From Hysterangium stoloniferum (Eukaryota; Basidiomycota; Agaricomycetes; Hysterangiales; Hysterangiaceae), in assembly GCA_015178975.1 (NCBI GenBank), contig WHVD01000010.1, forward strand, positions 1,426,001 through 1,490,000: a stretch of DNA of 64,000 nt, given 5' to 3'. The position numbers and the translations under genes were made by a program. Below, piece by piece: positions 44,520 through 56,468 of the stretch. The first letter of the stretch is position 1; every line of letters begins with the position of its first letter. The notes under the pieces are model-generated. The model was not told where the DNA came from and ran no database searches. It saw only the letters and a list, made by a program, of their open reading frames with translations.

Positions 44520-46300
44520 CACTAAGGGTGTGACCCCACCCAATCACATAAAATGTCCCCTGAGTTTGAAACCGAGAGCCATACCTCGAGGTTCTCGAGG
44601 CGCTAGGTGCACCGAGGCCATGGAAAATATCGTCCATTTTAGTTCTTGGAACCATGGAATGTTTTATTCTCATGCGATGAGGGATCCCGCCGCTGGCCCC
44701 TGCGGTCAAAATTCCCTGCATCTCTAGGACAGAACCCATCCGGATAGGATACGATATGAGCAAATAAAGGGGTGGGTCTTAGTTAAAAAAAAGTTAAAAT
44801 AGAAAGAACTTCGACCCAAAGACTGGAGTGTGGGCCGAGGAGGCGAGGAGCGAGACCGTTCACAGGGTCCGCGGAAGGGGAGATTAACCAAGGAATGAAG
44901 TATAACGAATAAGTTTGGGGATGGTGGTCGGACCCACTGTTCAAGACGACGAGCAGTGTGCTGCATGGTAAGGTATGTTTCTTGATGTGGTGTGTAGTTC
45001 CGACCTTCCAAGAAGGAAGTAGTTGCCGAGTTAATATGCAATGATGTGTTTCGGGTATTGTGAACCTCAAAATAATCAATTTTTTTAAAAAGGCCAAACG
45101 CTGATGTGCTGAGCGAATGCTGACGCGGGATGTCTAAGCTCGTTAGCTCGAGTACAGAGGGTCATGGTCGTGTCAATATTATAATGTGAACAAACACAAA
45201 CACAGTATTCACACTGTTTCTACTTCAGTGTGAACAGAACTAAGTGGACCTAGCTGGCCCGACCTTGACTCATCAAGCTGCTCCAAGATCAAATAGAAAC
45301 AGCTGGCTTCAAACCGCACCCCCACCCGAGCGGAACACAACAATCCATATTTCGCAAATCAGGCTCCGACTTAGTGTTCATGTGATACAGGATTTACACC
45401 AAACTCCCAAGAATAACTAGATCCTTAGTAGATACGGTTAATATCTAGGTACAAATTCATTGTGTTTGAAAAAAGACGGTTGTGGAAGCTTGGGAGTTCG
45501 AGCAATCCAATTTGGCGTCTCGGTCGGTTCCTAGAATATCAGCCTCTCTGCCACTGGTCTCAAGTTCTATCGGCACACCACTCCACATTGAGGTCACAGC
45601 AGAGCTCGGTGAATAACTGACGGCTATGGGTGACAAGTAGCAAGACGAGACGGAAGCAACAATGATTTTGTAAGGTGGAACTTGGTGGCAATCACTTACA
45701 AAAATTTCTGACCCGCTGCCAACAGCAGCTGATCATTAAGTTCCACAATATCTGCTAATATAACGTACGCATTTTGTTAAAGGGAACACGTTGTTCTTCC
45801 GAGCGTCACGTAAAGGAAATTGTAGTACGTTAAAAAGAAACGTCAAATAATGTGTAGAGTTCAACTGCAATGAAAGATTGGGCGTACCGCTAGACTTCAC
45901 GGCTCCATCCGGTCAGACCTGGAATGCGCGGCAGTGGTTGTGCTAAGATACACATTCTTGATGAATCCTGTGGTCTTTCTTTGAGTACAATGGGTGAACA
46001 ACGGGGTTAAGGGAAATCATAGGCGTGGGAAGTGGCCACGGGAAAAGCCTGGTTCTCACGCTCCACCGCATTTTAGGACACTGTTTCCCCTTCTAAGCTC
46101 CACCATTGTGAACACCAACATCCCTCCCTCCGAGAAAATTTCCAAACAATGATTCCTATCTTTAATCATCTGAAACGTCTTTAATCATCTGAAACGACCT
46201 TTTATTTTATACTCCGAAGAGCCAGAACCTCTGGGTTCTTTCTGACCCCCCCGCAGCAGTTACGGTCTAACGGTTCCTTATCGCCTTTAATCGGACTAGT
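44520..46300. other. 1.8 kb without a recognisable gene
   Basis: Base composition is like that of unique host DNA, with more G/C than the transposons. ORFs on the minus strand (44,437-44,763, 44,724-45,097) have no domain I know. A direct repeat CTTTAATCATCTGAAACG occurs twice at about 46,160-46,196. Nothing else seen. Confidence 0.5.
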
Positions 46301-46319
46301 ACGTGATACATTCCAATCC

Positions 46320-46671
46320 AACCCTCAAGAACAAAGCCGCTCTCAGGGCTTCGGCATCAGGGAACTTTCTCCTCCATAATCGAGTAAGTAATCAACTATC
46401 AAATTCTATTGTCCACCGAGACTCATTCGTCTTTTACAGCATCGTTGCCGTCCACGGGTTGGATGGACATCGTGAAGCATCGTGGACAACAGACAACGGC
46501 AGTCTTTGGCTTCGCGATTTCTTCCCGCAGGATGTGCCTGCCACCAGGATTTTGATGTATGGTTATGATGCCTACACCCAGAGCGCGGCTGCATCATCCA
46601 CGCAGACATTGAATCAAGGCCTGACAGGCGTCAACATTGAATTCCAGCCAGACAGATATGACAGAAATTAA
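46320..46671 (+). pseudogene. Fragment of an alpha/beta-hydrolase (DUF676/lipase-like) domain
   Basis: After a 57-nt intron (about 46,384-46,440, GTAAGT...TTACAG) the sequence reads IVAVHGLDGHREASWT, then LWLRDFFPQD and ILMYGYDA. This is the start of the alpha/beta-hydrolase fold found at the N-terminus of many fungal NLR-like and lipase-like proteins. It ends at TAA 46,669-46,671, before the nucleophile GHSLGG motif. The first exon has no clear ATG. Probably the 5' remains of a larger gene. Confidence 0.55.
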
Positions 46672-48120
46672 CCCACGTGCTTGAGAATAATCCCTCCAAG
46701 GCTGTGTGCAATGAAGATAATAGGCCGTTTCTGAAGTACTTCCTATGAGGAAATCACAAGTTCGCTACATATGAATTGTACAAACCCTAGTATCTGAGAT
46801 TCGTCTGAAAGAAGTCAAGCAGGTCACATCACTACCAGGTTGGGATCGTCTTCTCAGCTCACTTCCCTCCCCCGGTCTTTCTAATTCCGCTACTCCTAAC
46901 TCCTTCTATTTTCGATTCAATCTTCTTATCCTCCATAATTACACACCGCTTCTTGGACGATTCAAGCATTCCTGATTATCTAAATGAATGTCATAATACC
47001 CGTAAACCCATATCCATAAATGAAGTACTAAACAGCCCAACGACATCCACAAACAGCGCGCTTCGGGGGTCTCCTACAAAGTAGACGGCACCTCACCCTC
47101 AGGGTAAGGCAAAGCCTATATTACTCGTCTAAACCTAGAACCGGGTCGGATTCAAAAATATTGTGCCTCGGGGCCTCTATACCTGGTAACCGTATAGTAC
47201 CTGATGTGCCGGCTGGTGTGATAGTGAACGTGTGGGGAAAAGAGTCTTAGGCGACGAAAGAGAAATGTTCGGTGAGGATGGTTGAATGCGATTGTGGGCG
47301 AGTTGCCATATAATGGAAGATAAGTTGCCTGATGATCGAATATACTGACCAAAGTATTGAGCGCTATACACCCAGGAACCACCCCCACAAGCTACGCAAA
47401 ATGCATGTTTTTTGTGTGTCCTTTTTTTCTGAATAGGAGATAATGCCGTATTCTGCATCTCGGATGGTATGCCGTGTCGAGGTCGGAGTCCACTGTTAGA
47501 TACTGACCGACCTCAAACATGAAACAAGAGGAACAACGAGATAAAAAAACTAAAGGAACTTGGAAGAGTGACATGAGCTTGGATGATGGTCAGAGAATAT
47601 TGATATTTGGCCAAATTTTCTAAGCATTTTTTGAACTGAAAAACTGTTTGAAAATTTTTAGTTTTAATGGATCATAAGAAGTATATACAAGCGACTGAGT
47701 CTTGACCATGGGAAAAAATGATAACTTTCAGTCGTACTTTCTGACGACTGTAGGAGATTTTTGAGTGTCTAGTAACCGCCTGGTACATGCACAGAAGGTC
47801 ATGGTGGTAGATGAGATGACCAATGCCAGGCTAACCAAAGGAAGGATTAATGGGATCAGACTTGGAGAAAATATAAACACCTTGAGAGGTGGATGTTTTA
47901 CGAGCTGACTGCAAGGCCCATCTGGCGTATGCCAGTGTTAATGGACAGAATCGAGTAAACCCTAAACTCTATTTTGTTATGAGTCTTCTACAAAACCATC
48001 TACAAAATCATGTGCAGTCTTTTACAAAGAGTACAGGCCGCCGACAAGGGACGTTGGTAGCGGGAGAAATAGAAAAGGATCGTAGATGGCAGACAAGCTT
48101 TGGTTAACGCGCGCCACTCG
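46672..48120. other. 1.4 kb without a recognisable gene
   Basis: No domain, repeat or terminal structure recognised. Short ORFs (for example minus 47,177-47,458) look like chance. Confidence 0.5.
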
Positions 48121-48124
48121 TAGG

Positions 48125-48482
48125 CCATACCGAATTGAGTATACCTTAATGTGATTCTTGTCTTTGACCCCCAGTGGACGCGAATCCGGGGGCCGCAGGC
48201 TCCATTGCACAAAGCATGCTGATGGGGACATGAGCGAGCCCCAACAGCATGCCAAACTAGTAGTAAATACAATCTAACGAGTTTTAGGGTATTAAAGGAG
48301 CAGGAAAGGGTGGGATGGTGGGAAAAAGAAAAACTGCTCAAGGCAAGGCTGAGGAAAACCTTGAGGGCCGGCCACTCAGTCGATGGTGGCAAGAGACAAA
48401 GGCGACAGGAAAAAGTTCCACTGTAGCGGAGCTTAAATGGGGAAAACACTCCCATTAGAAAGACCGCGGTCTAATTTATTAG
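48125..48482 (-). repeat. Repeat J, third copy
   Basis: Reverse-oriented relative of J2 (11,758-12,116). It shares CAAAGCATGCTGATGGGGAC, the GGGCCGGCCACTCAG block and the CTAATTTATTAGG end. It lies directly upstream of the DUF6535-HEAT gene and may influence its promoter. Confidence 0.7.
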
Positions 48483-48544
48483 GTTTCAGGGGCGCTTATT
48501 GAAATGGAGTATGTCGACCGTTTGAAGCGCCCAACTGACTCAGG

Positions 48545-51500
48545 ATGACTTCGCAGTATGCAGCAGACATTAGCTGCGCCGAATCACAGATACCGTTTGT
48601 CTCAGGTATTAAATCAAAGTTTACACTTATTCTAAACTGAGGCACGCAAGCAGAGCAACAAGGAACGGCCAACCGTCAACCTTCGTCTACCAATGTTCCC
48701 TCAAGCCCAACCGAAGCGGCATCCAGTGGCCATAATGGCTTAGAAAGCGAGGACGATAACCCCTATAGCAAGCACGTTGAATCAGATTCAACCATATGGT
48801 CATTATATCTCAAGGAAACAGAAAAAGAGGACAAAGAACTTGCCAACTCACTGCAAGTTGGTGTCGACGAGCTTCTAATATTTGTACGTAGAATTCGTTT
48901 TCCTTCATAGATATTCAATTAATTCACAGCTTTTCAGGCGGGTTTGTTTGGAGCGATTCTTACCGCCTTCCTGATCGAAAGTAGGAAGGATTTGCAGGTA
49001 GATCCTGTACAGGAAATCCTTCAGACACTTCAAAATCACTTCGCTGTACCTACCTCTCAGCCTTCTCAAGTCTCCAAATCATCCCTTATCGTCAACTATT
49101 TGTGGTTCATTAGTCTCGGTCTAACCCTCTTCAGTGCTCTTTGTGCTGTACTCGCAAGAGAATGGCTGGCGAAGTATATTCCTGTATCCCCCGGAAGTCG
49201 CTCAAATGATGCATGTGAACGTCTCCTTCGTGTTCAGAGAGCACAGCAATGGCACCTCGAATCAGTTGTTACTGGAATCCCGCTTTTGATTCAACTAGCT
49301 CTCTTCCTTTTCTCTGCAGGTCTCGTGGTATTCACCTGGAATAGCAGTGTAGCGTTGGGCATTCTTATGCTTTTTTTGACCATATTTGGAATCGTTCTAT
49401 ATATTCTCGGCACCGTTTTTCCCTTGTTGTCCCCCGCTTGTCCCTTTCAGACAACAGCGTCACGGTTTTTCCCGGTCGTCTCTGCAAGCGCAAAGTATGA
49501 CTCATTCAAATCAGACTACTATGGGTCTTCGCCACCGACAAGGACGGATACATACAGAATCTCTCAATGGCTACAAAGCCTTTCTCGGCTCTTCGCCGAA
49601 CTGCATGGCAAGCCTCCACGGGCCGAACTTGAAGCTAATGTCCTTGCATGGGTGATTGCAAACTCCACATCGGAGGAGGTAGTTAAGGAGGTACTTAGGG
49701 CCGTAGCAGGTGCCAAACCATGTGAACAATTGCGGATTGCCTTGTGCCAACGAGCCGTCACGGAGAAATTATGCAAAATTTTGGAGAACTGCTTTCACCT
49801 CACGGCAGGCGTCGTCACTACACGTGATGCAGCGCTTGCGGAAGTTTCTCTCCTTGCAATGTCACGAGTCCTATCGCCGCCAACAGACAAACTCATGAAC
49901 AAAGAGTACCTTACACCCTTCGGGACTCTCCTAGATATTGGGGGACCATTACATCGGTTGGACAATTTAGAGCCTTGTGTGAAGACACTGGGGTGGGCGG
50001 TTCATATTGGTATTTGGGTAAACATGGATGATGTCGGTAAGCGAGAGGTGCCGACAGGCCCACACGTTGAAACGGTGGCCACTATGGGTGCAGCACCATA
50101 CGAGCGAAGGACGTTGATGACGGCGACTATTGATGGAGCACGGTCAGAAAAGGAGGGCTTACGTGTAACCTGCGAACGGTTAATGTTAGCATATTGGCAT
50201 CTTAGTAGGGATTTTTTCCATGGCTGCGGCAAAGAAACTAATTGATGGGCAGCGGATTGCCGGAAAATGCTAAAAGAAAATGGTTTAATAGCAGGTAAAC
50301 TGCGTATACCATGAGTCAAAACACACATACCTAATTATTATCACAACAGGAAAAGAAAAAGAGTGGTTGAAGAAAAGGGTTCAAAAAGCAGGTGGTTCTG
50401 TGGAACAATTACTAGTGGAATGTGGTAAGAAAATGCCAAGTAGAGGAGGAGTACGATATAATATGCACCGGTGTTCAGCTAGATTCCCGACTGGGATGGT
50501 CGGTGCCATTCCCGAAATTGTGGCACTGTTGAAGGACTCTGACTCGGACGTTCGATCAGGGGCAGTAGCGGTCCTGGGGAAGATTTCAGAGCAAGGTACG
50601 GTGTGTGACAATGGGATGGGAATCCAGCTGACATTTGGCCACAGTCGAATTTCGAGCGGCCATTGGGGGTGTCACTCCCGACATTGTTGCACTGTTGAAG
50701 GACTCTGACTGGGACGTTCGATCAAGCGCAGTATCGGCCCTGGGGACGGTTTCAGAGCAAGGTGCGGTGTGACAATGGGATGGGCATCCAGCTGATATTT
50801 GACCACAGTCGAATTTCAAGCGGCCATTGGGGGTGTCATTCCCGACATTGTTGCACTATTGAAGGACTCTGACTGGCGCGTTCGATCAAGGGCAGTATCG
50901 GCCCTGGGGAAGGTTTCAGAGCAAGGTGCGGTGTGTGACCATGGGATGGGAATCCAGCTGAGATTTGACCACAGCCGAATTTCGAGCGTCCATTGCGGGT
51001 GTCATTCCCGACATTGTTGCACTGTTGAAGCACTCTGACTCTGACGTTCGATCAAGCGCAGTATCGGCCCTGGGGAACGTTTCAGACCAAGGTGCGGTGT
51101 ATGGAATGGGATGGGAATCCAGCTGAGATTTGACCGCAGCCGAATTTCGAGCGGCCATTGTGGGTGTCATTCCCGACATTGTTGCACTGTTGAAGGACTA
51201 TGGCTTTGACGTTTGTTCAAGCGCAGTATCGGCCCTGGGGAAGGTTTCAAAGCAAGGTGCGGTGTGTGACATTAGGATGGCAATCCAGCTGACATTTGAC
51301 CACAGCTGGATTTCGAGCGGCCATTGCTGGCGTCATTCCCGACATTGTTGCACTGTTGAAGGACTCTGACTCTTCCGTTCGATCAGGCGCAGTATGGGCC
51401 CTGGGGACGGTTTCAGAGCAAGGTACGATGTGTGACAATGGGATGGGAATCCAGCTGAGATTTAACCACAGCCGAATTTCGAGCAGCCATTGCGGATGTC

Positions 51501-54500
51501 ATTCCCGACATTGTTGCACTGTTGAAGGACTCTGGCTTTTCCGTTCGTTCAAGCGCAGTATCGGCCCTGGGGACGGTTTCAGAGCAAGGTGCGGTGTGTG
51601 ATATTGGGATGGGAATCTAGCTGACATTTGACCACAGCCGAATTTCGAGCGGCCATTGCGGGTGTCATTCCCGACATTGTTGCACTGTTGAAGGACTATT
51701 ACTCTTCCGTTCGATCAAGCGCAGTATCGGCCCTGGGGACGGTTTCAGAGCAAGGTGCGGTGTGACATTGGGATGGGAATCCAGCTGACATTTGACCACA
51801 GCCGAATTTCGAGCGGCCATTGCGGGTGTTATTCCCGACATGGTTGCACTGTTGAAGGACTCTGACTCTTACGTTCGATCAAGCGCAGTATCGGCCCTGG
51901 GGACCGTTTCAGAGCAAGGTGCAGTGTGTGACATTGGGATGGGAATCCAACTGACATTTGACCACAGCCGAATTTCGAGCGGCCATTGCGGGTGTCATTC
52001 CCGACATTCTTGCACTGTTGAAGGACTCTGACTCTTACGTTCGATCATGCGCAGTATCGGCCCTGGGTACGGTTTCAGAGCAAGGTGCGGTGTGTGACAA
52101 TGGGATGGGAATTCAGCTGAGATTTGACCACAGCCGAATTTCGAGCGGCCATTGCGGGTGTCATTCCCGACATTATTGCACTGTTGAAGGACTCTGACTC
52201 TTCCGTTCAATCAAGCGCAGCATCAGCCCTGGCGAAATTTTTAGAACAAGGTGATCCAATAAATCTTGTCGAAGATTCTGTCTTAAGTCTCCACAGGGGA
52301 GTTTCTCCCTCGCGTCAACGCTGAAATACGTGCAGCTGTAGGATTGTCGGAGAAAGGACAGCCAACGCTGGGTGGGTCGCTTTCAATCCCACTTCAAAGT
52401 ATTCCCATTCCCCCTTTTTCCCCTCTCATTCTGATCGATACTGCGGTAATCTAGCAAGTGTCCCCGATATGCGAGACCCCTCTGGATTATCTACCCGTCC
52501 TCTGTCGTCAACTGTGGATCTTTTGTATAGTACTGATAGTATTTCGCGTCATGAAGACATCAAGATCATTCAACGCGCAACAATTGCATGTATGTGAAGA
52601 CAGGTCACATATTATTCATTCACTAATTTCCATCCCACCTTAAAGCGCGGAATTTTTACCTTCCCTTATCCAGATTCGACCTCAGAGCGCTACAAGGCAA
52701 GCTCGCTCTGTTAACGGTGGTCACTGCTCTCCATACATTTGGTCCGTGCACCAATTTCTCATAAACTGGCATGATTCATGGACTTGCAGACGCATTTGGA
52801 ACCGCCATTACCGCCGCCATTCCCGACGTTGTTACACTGTTGAAGGACTCTGACATGCACGTTCGATCAAGGGCAATATCGGCCCTGGGGGAGCTTTCAG
52901 AGCAAGGTGCGGTGTGTAACGTTGGGATGGGAATCCAGCTGACATTTGACCACAGCCGAATTTCGAGCGGGCATTGCGGGGGTCATCCCCGACATTGTTG
53001 CACTGTTGAAGGACTCTGACGATTACGTTCGATCAACGGCAGCATCGGCCCTGGGGACGTTTTCAGAGCAAGGTGCGGTATGACATTGGGATAGGAATCC
53101 AGCTGACATTTAACCACAGCCGAATTTCGAGCAGCCATTGCGGGTGTCATTCTCGACATTCTTGCACTGTTGAAGGACTCTGACTCTGACGTTCGATCAA
53201 GCGCAGTATCGGCCCTGGGGAAGCTTTCAGAGCAAGGTGCGGTGTGTGACCATGGGATGGGAATCCAGCTGACATTTGACCACAGCAGAATTTCGAGCGG
53301 CCATTGCGGGTGTCATTCCCGACATTGTTGCACTGGTGAAGGACTCTGATCCTGGCGTTCGATCAAGTGCAGTATTTGCCCTGGGGACGGTTTCAGAGCA
53401 AGGTGCGGTATGACATTGGGATAAGAATCCAGCTGACATTTAACCACAGCCGAAATTCGAGCGGCCATTGCGGGTGTTATTCTCGACATTCTTGCACTGT
53501 TGAAGCACTCTGACTCTGACGTTCGATCAAGCGCAGTATCGGCCCTGGGGAAGCTTTCAGAGCAAGGTGCGGTGTCTAACATTGGGATGGGAATCCAGCT
53601 GACATTTGACCACAGCCGAATTTCGAGCGGCCATTGCGGGGGTCATCCCCGACATTGTTGCACTGTTGAAGGACTCTGACTGGGACGTTCGATCAAGGGC
53701 AGTATCGGCCCTGGGAAAGCTTTCAGAGCAAGGTGCGGTATGTGACATTGGGATGGGAATGCAGCTGACATTTAACCACAGCCGAATTTCGAGCGGCCAT
53801 TGCGGGTGTCATTCTCGACATTCTTGCACTGTTGAAGGACTCTGACTCTGACGTTCTATCAGGCGCAGTATCGGCCCTGGGGAAGCCTTCAGAGCAAGGT
53901 GCGGTGTGTAACATTGGGATGGGAATCCAGCTGACATTTGACCACAGCCGAATTTCGAGTGGCCATTGCGGGGGTCATCCCCGACATTGTTGCACTGTTG
54001 AAGGACTCTGACTGGGACGTTCGATCAAGCGCAGTATCGGCCCTGGGGAAGCTTTCAGAGCAAGGTGCGGTATGTGACATAGGGATGGGAATCCAGCTGA
54101 CATTTGACCACAGCCGAATTTCGAGCGGCCATTGGGGTCATCCCCGACATTGTTGCACTGTTGAAGGACTCTGACTGGGACGTTCGATCAAGCGCAGTAT
54201 CGGCCCTGGGGAAGCTTTCAGAGCAAGGTGCGGTGTGTGACATTAGGATGGCAATCCAGCTGACATTTGACCACAGCCGAATTTCGCGCGGCCATTGCGG
54301 GGGTCATCCCCGACATTGTTGCACTGTTGAAGGACTCTGACTGGGACGTTCGATCAAGGGCAGTATCGGCCCTGGGGAAGCTTTCAGAGCAAGGTGCGGT
54401 ATGTGACATTGGGATGGGAATGCAGCTGACATTTAACCACAGCCCAATTTCGAGCGGCCATTGCGGGTGTCATTCCCGACATTGTTGCACTGTTGAAGGA

Positions 54501-55798
54501 CTATTACTCTTCCGTTCGATCAAGCGCAGTATCGGCCCTGGGGACGGTTTCAGAGCAAGGTGCGGTGTGACATTGGGATGGGAATCCAGCTGACATTTGA
54601 CCACAGCCGAATTTCGAGCGGCCATTGCGGGTGTTATTCCCGACATGGTTGCACTGTTGAAGGACTCTGACTGGGACGTTCGATCAAGCGCAGTATCGGC
54701 CCTGGGGAAGCTTTCAGAGCAAGGTGCGGTGTCTAACATTGGGATGGGAATCCAGCTGACATTTGACCACAGCCGAATTTCGAGCGGCCATTGCGGGGGT
54801 CATCCCCGACATTGTTGCACTGTTGAAGGACTCTGACGATTACGTTCGATCAACGGCAGCATCGGCCCTGGGGACGTTTTCAGAGCAAGGTGCGGTATGA
54901 CATTGGGATAGGAATCCAGCTGACATTTAACCACAGCCGAATTTCGAGCAGCCATTGCGGGTGTCATTCTCGACATTCTTGCACTGTTGAAGGACTCTGA
55001 CTCTGACGTTCGATCAAGCGCAGTATCGGCCCTGGTGAAGCTTTCAGAGGAAGGTGCGGTGTGTAACATTGGGATGGGAATCCAGCTGACATTTGACCAC
55101 AGCAGAATTTCGAGCGGCCATTGCGGGGGTCATCCCCGACATTGTTGCATTGTTGAAGAACTCTGACTGGGACGTTCGATCAAGCGCAGTATCGGCCCTG
55201 GGGAAGCTTTCAGAGCAAGGTGCGGTATGTGACATTGGGATGGGAATGCAGCTGACATTTAACCACAGCCCAATTTCGAGCGGCCATTGCGCGTGTCATT
55301 CCTGACATTGTTTCACTGTTGGAAGACACATATTTACACGCTCAAACAGAGGTTGTTGACTTGCTCGTTAAGCTAGCAGCTCATGGTGTGTGCCCTTGAT
55401 GCGCAAGTTGAAACCTTCCCCTCACCCATATTTTCAAAGAGCGCTTTCGTGAAGCTATTATTGGCTGTAACCTACAACATCACTGTATATCCCTTGTTCA
55501 TGCCGACAATGACGCAGTCATTTCAGCTGGTGGAAAATTGTTTGTAGCTTTTACTCACTATGGTATGTAAGCTTTAATTCTTTGCATCATTGACTCCTTT
55601 CACCGTCTTGCAGGTTACCTTACCAACATTAAGCTGCGGATAGTCCTGTCTGCATTGTGCTATCTATATTTACCCACACCACCTCTGCAACATCATTGTA
55701 TGCTGATTGAAATTCTCTTGAAATCTAGTAAGTGTTTGTATCCTGTAGTTGTAATAAATGCTGATCTAGGTAGCTTGTGTAAGCCACACCATTCTTGA
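48545..55798 (+). CDS. DUF6535 membrane protein with a 26-exon HEAT-repeat array
   Basis: Exons by splice sites and phase: 48,545-48,605; 48,651-48,883; 48,938-50,294; 50,350-50,595; ten HEAT exons from 50,645; 52,297-52,371; 52,455-52,589; 52,646-52,741; sixteen HEAT exons 52,790-55,385; 55,440-55,562; 55,614-55,798. The sum is 5,550 nt, exactly 1,850 codons. The N-terminal DUF6535 domain (WSLYLKETEKEDKELA, then AGLFGAILTAFLIES) has about four membrane segments (48,938-49,440). A helical linker and about 1,000 residues of HEAT repeats follow. The first 10 and last 16 repeats are separated by about 100 other residues. One TGA at 50,243-50,245 interrupts exon 3, with coding-like sequence continuing behind it (WAADCRKMLKENG). 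The product may therefore be truncated, or translation may restart. Function unknown. Confidence 0.75.
48938..49440 (+). other. DUF6535 transmembrane domain
   Basis: Hydrophobic segments: AGLFGAILTAFLI; SLIVNYLWFISLGLTLFSAL; GIPLLIQLALFLFSAGLVVF; ALGILMLFLTIFGIVLYILG. The pattern and the WLAKYI / LRVQRAQQWHLESV linkers are those of the DUF6535 family, known from Agaricomycete genomes. It anchors the protein in a membrane. The HEAT array would then face one side. Confidence 0.8.
50645..52250 (+). repeat. HEAT exon array 1, ten units of 117-nt exon plus intron
   Basis: Exon starts: 50,645, 50,809, 50,975, 51,140, 51,306, 51,472, 51,638, 51,802, 51,968, 52,134. Every exon is 117 nt. Introns are 47-49 nt, begin GT(G/A)CG and end CC(A/G)CAG, with a CTGAC/CTGAG branch-like site. 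All junctions are phase 1, so any unit can be added or skipped without changing frame. Confidence 0.92.
52251..52789 (+). other. Non-HEAT insert between the two arrays
   Basis: Three short exons (52,297-52,371; 52,455-52,589; 52,646-52,741) with GT-AG introns (83, 56 and 48 nt between and after them) keep phase with both arrays. They encode a PRVNAEIRAAVGLSEKGQ-type end cap, a polar stretch (HEDIKIIQRATIA) and a helix (LRALQGKLALLTVVTAL). It might be the junction of two once separate genes, but the phases fit a single one. Confidence 0.6.
52790..55385 (+). repeat. HEAT exon array 2, sixteen units
   Basis: Exon starts: 52,790, 52,956, 53,120, 53,286, 53,450, 53,616, 53,782, 53,948, 54,114 (114 nt), 54,277, 54,443, 54,607, 54,773, 54,937, 55,103, 55,269. 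All are 117 nt except the one noted. The first and last units are diverged end caps, the inner ones very similar. The most frequent unit has SDWDVRSSAV as its variable core. Confidence 0.92.
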
Positions 55799-56468
55799 AG
55801 TTGCTCATATTTTATGCTTCATGATATATTTCATGGGTGATATTTCTTCTGAGTATATTCAGGCTTTGATCCTGCAAATGGATAGCCATGGACTATTAAT
55901 AACATTATAATTTACAATATAGTTTGTGAGTGGATGAATGGTGAAAATTTTACCCACTACAGTATACATGGCTTATGCCAGATCTGTTCAGATCTTATCA
56001 TTTTTGGACTCCCATGACTTGTTTTTTTACTAGAAAACCCTTGCTGTCTTGTTATCAGAGTCTTCTCATGTCATTACCCCTTGCAGTGTCCCTGATACTT
56101 GTTTATATTTCACTCCTATCCTATTCCATTTCTGCTTTATCTGTTCCTCCATTTCCATCTCTATGTATACTCTTATTTTGCCACCTAGTATTGTTTCTTA
56201 GTACTGTACATTAGTTTCTACAGTATCTCTCCCCACCTTCACATTACTTCCCTGTGATCCATCCTACACTTCACTGCTTTGATTGGCCTTCTGATCACCT
56301 GTCTTGATGTCCATGTATGTATATATACTATGATTCTTTAGTTCAAAAATTGACTTAGATTAGTCCTTCTTAGTCTCTCACTTTCCTTTTCCCTGATATA
56401 ACCTAAATGAGTGGTCTTTGGCAAGCCATGATCCTCTACCCTTTGACTCTTGGTGATTTGGCCCTCCA
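55799..56468 (+). repeat. 3' flank and LTR-A-like sequence
   Basis: 55,799 to about 55,990 is the 3' flank of the HEAT gene. From about 56,040 the sequence matches LTR-A (TCATTACCCCTTG, TTCAAAAATTGACTTAGATTA), as at 15,150 and 41,230. No gene. Confidence 0.6.

Noticed and set aside
48944..50245. Separate short DUF6535 gene ending at 50,245
   Set aside because: Sequence after the TGA is coding-like and splices in phase into the HEAT exons, and the total of 5,550 nt is a multiple of three. A single broken gene is more likely, though not proven.
50799..54836. Plus-strand ORFs of 79 codons starting before each HEAT exon
   Set aside because: They read from one exon through the intron into the next in a wrong frame. 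The GT-AG introns and phase-1 joins explain the array much better.
50381..55235. Many ORFs of 60-90 codons on the minus strand across the HEAT array
   Set aside because: They are the antisense of near-identical 166-bp units and repeat with the same period. They have no start context or domain of their own.
52469..55798. Second independent HEAT gene starting at an ATG at 52,466
   Set aside because: The exon containing this ATG is in frame with the preceding exon through an 83-nt intron, so one gene fits without forcing.
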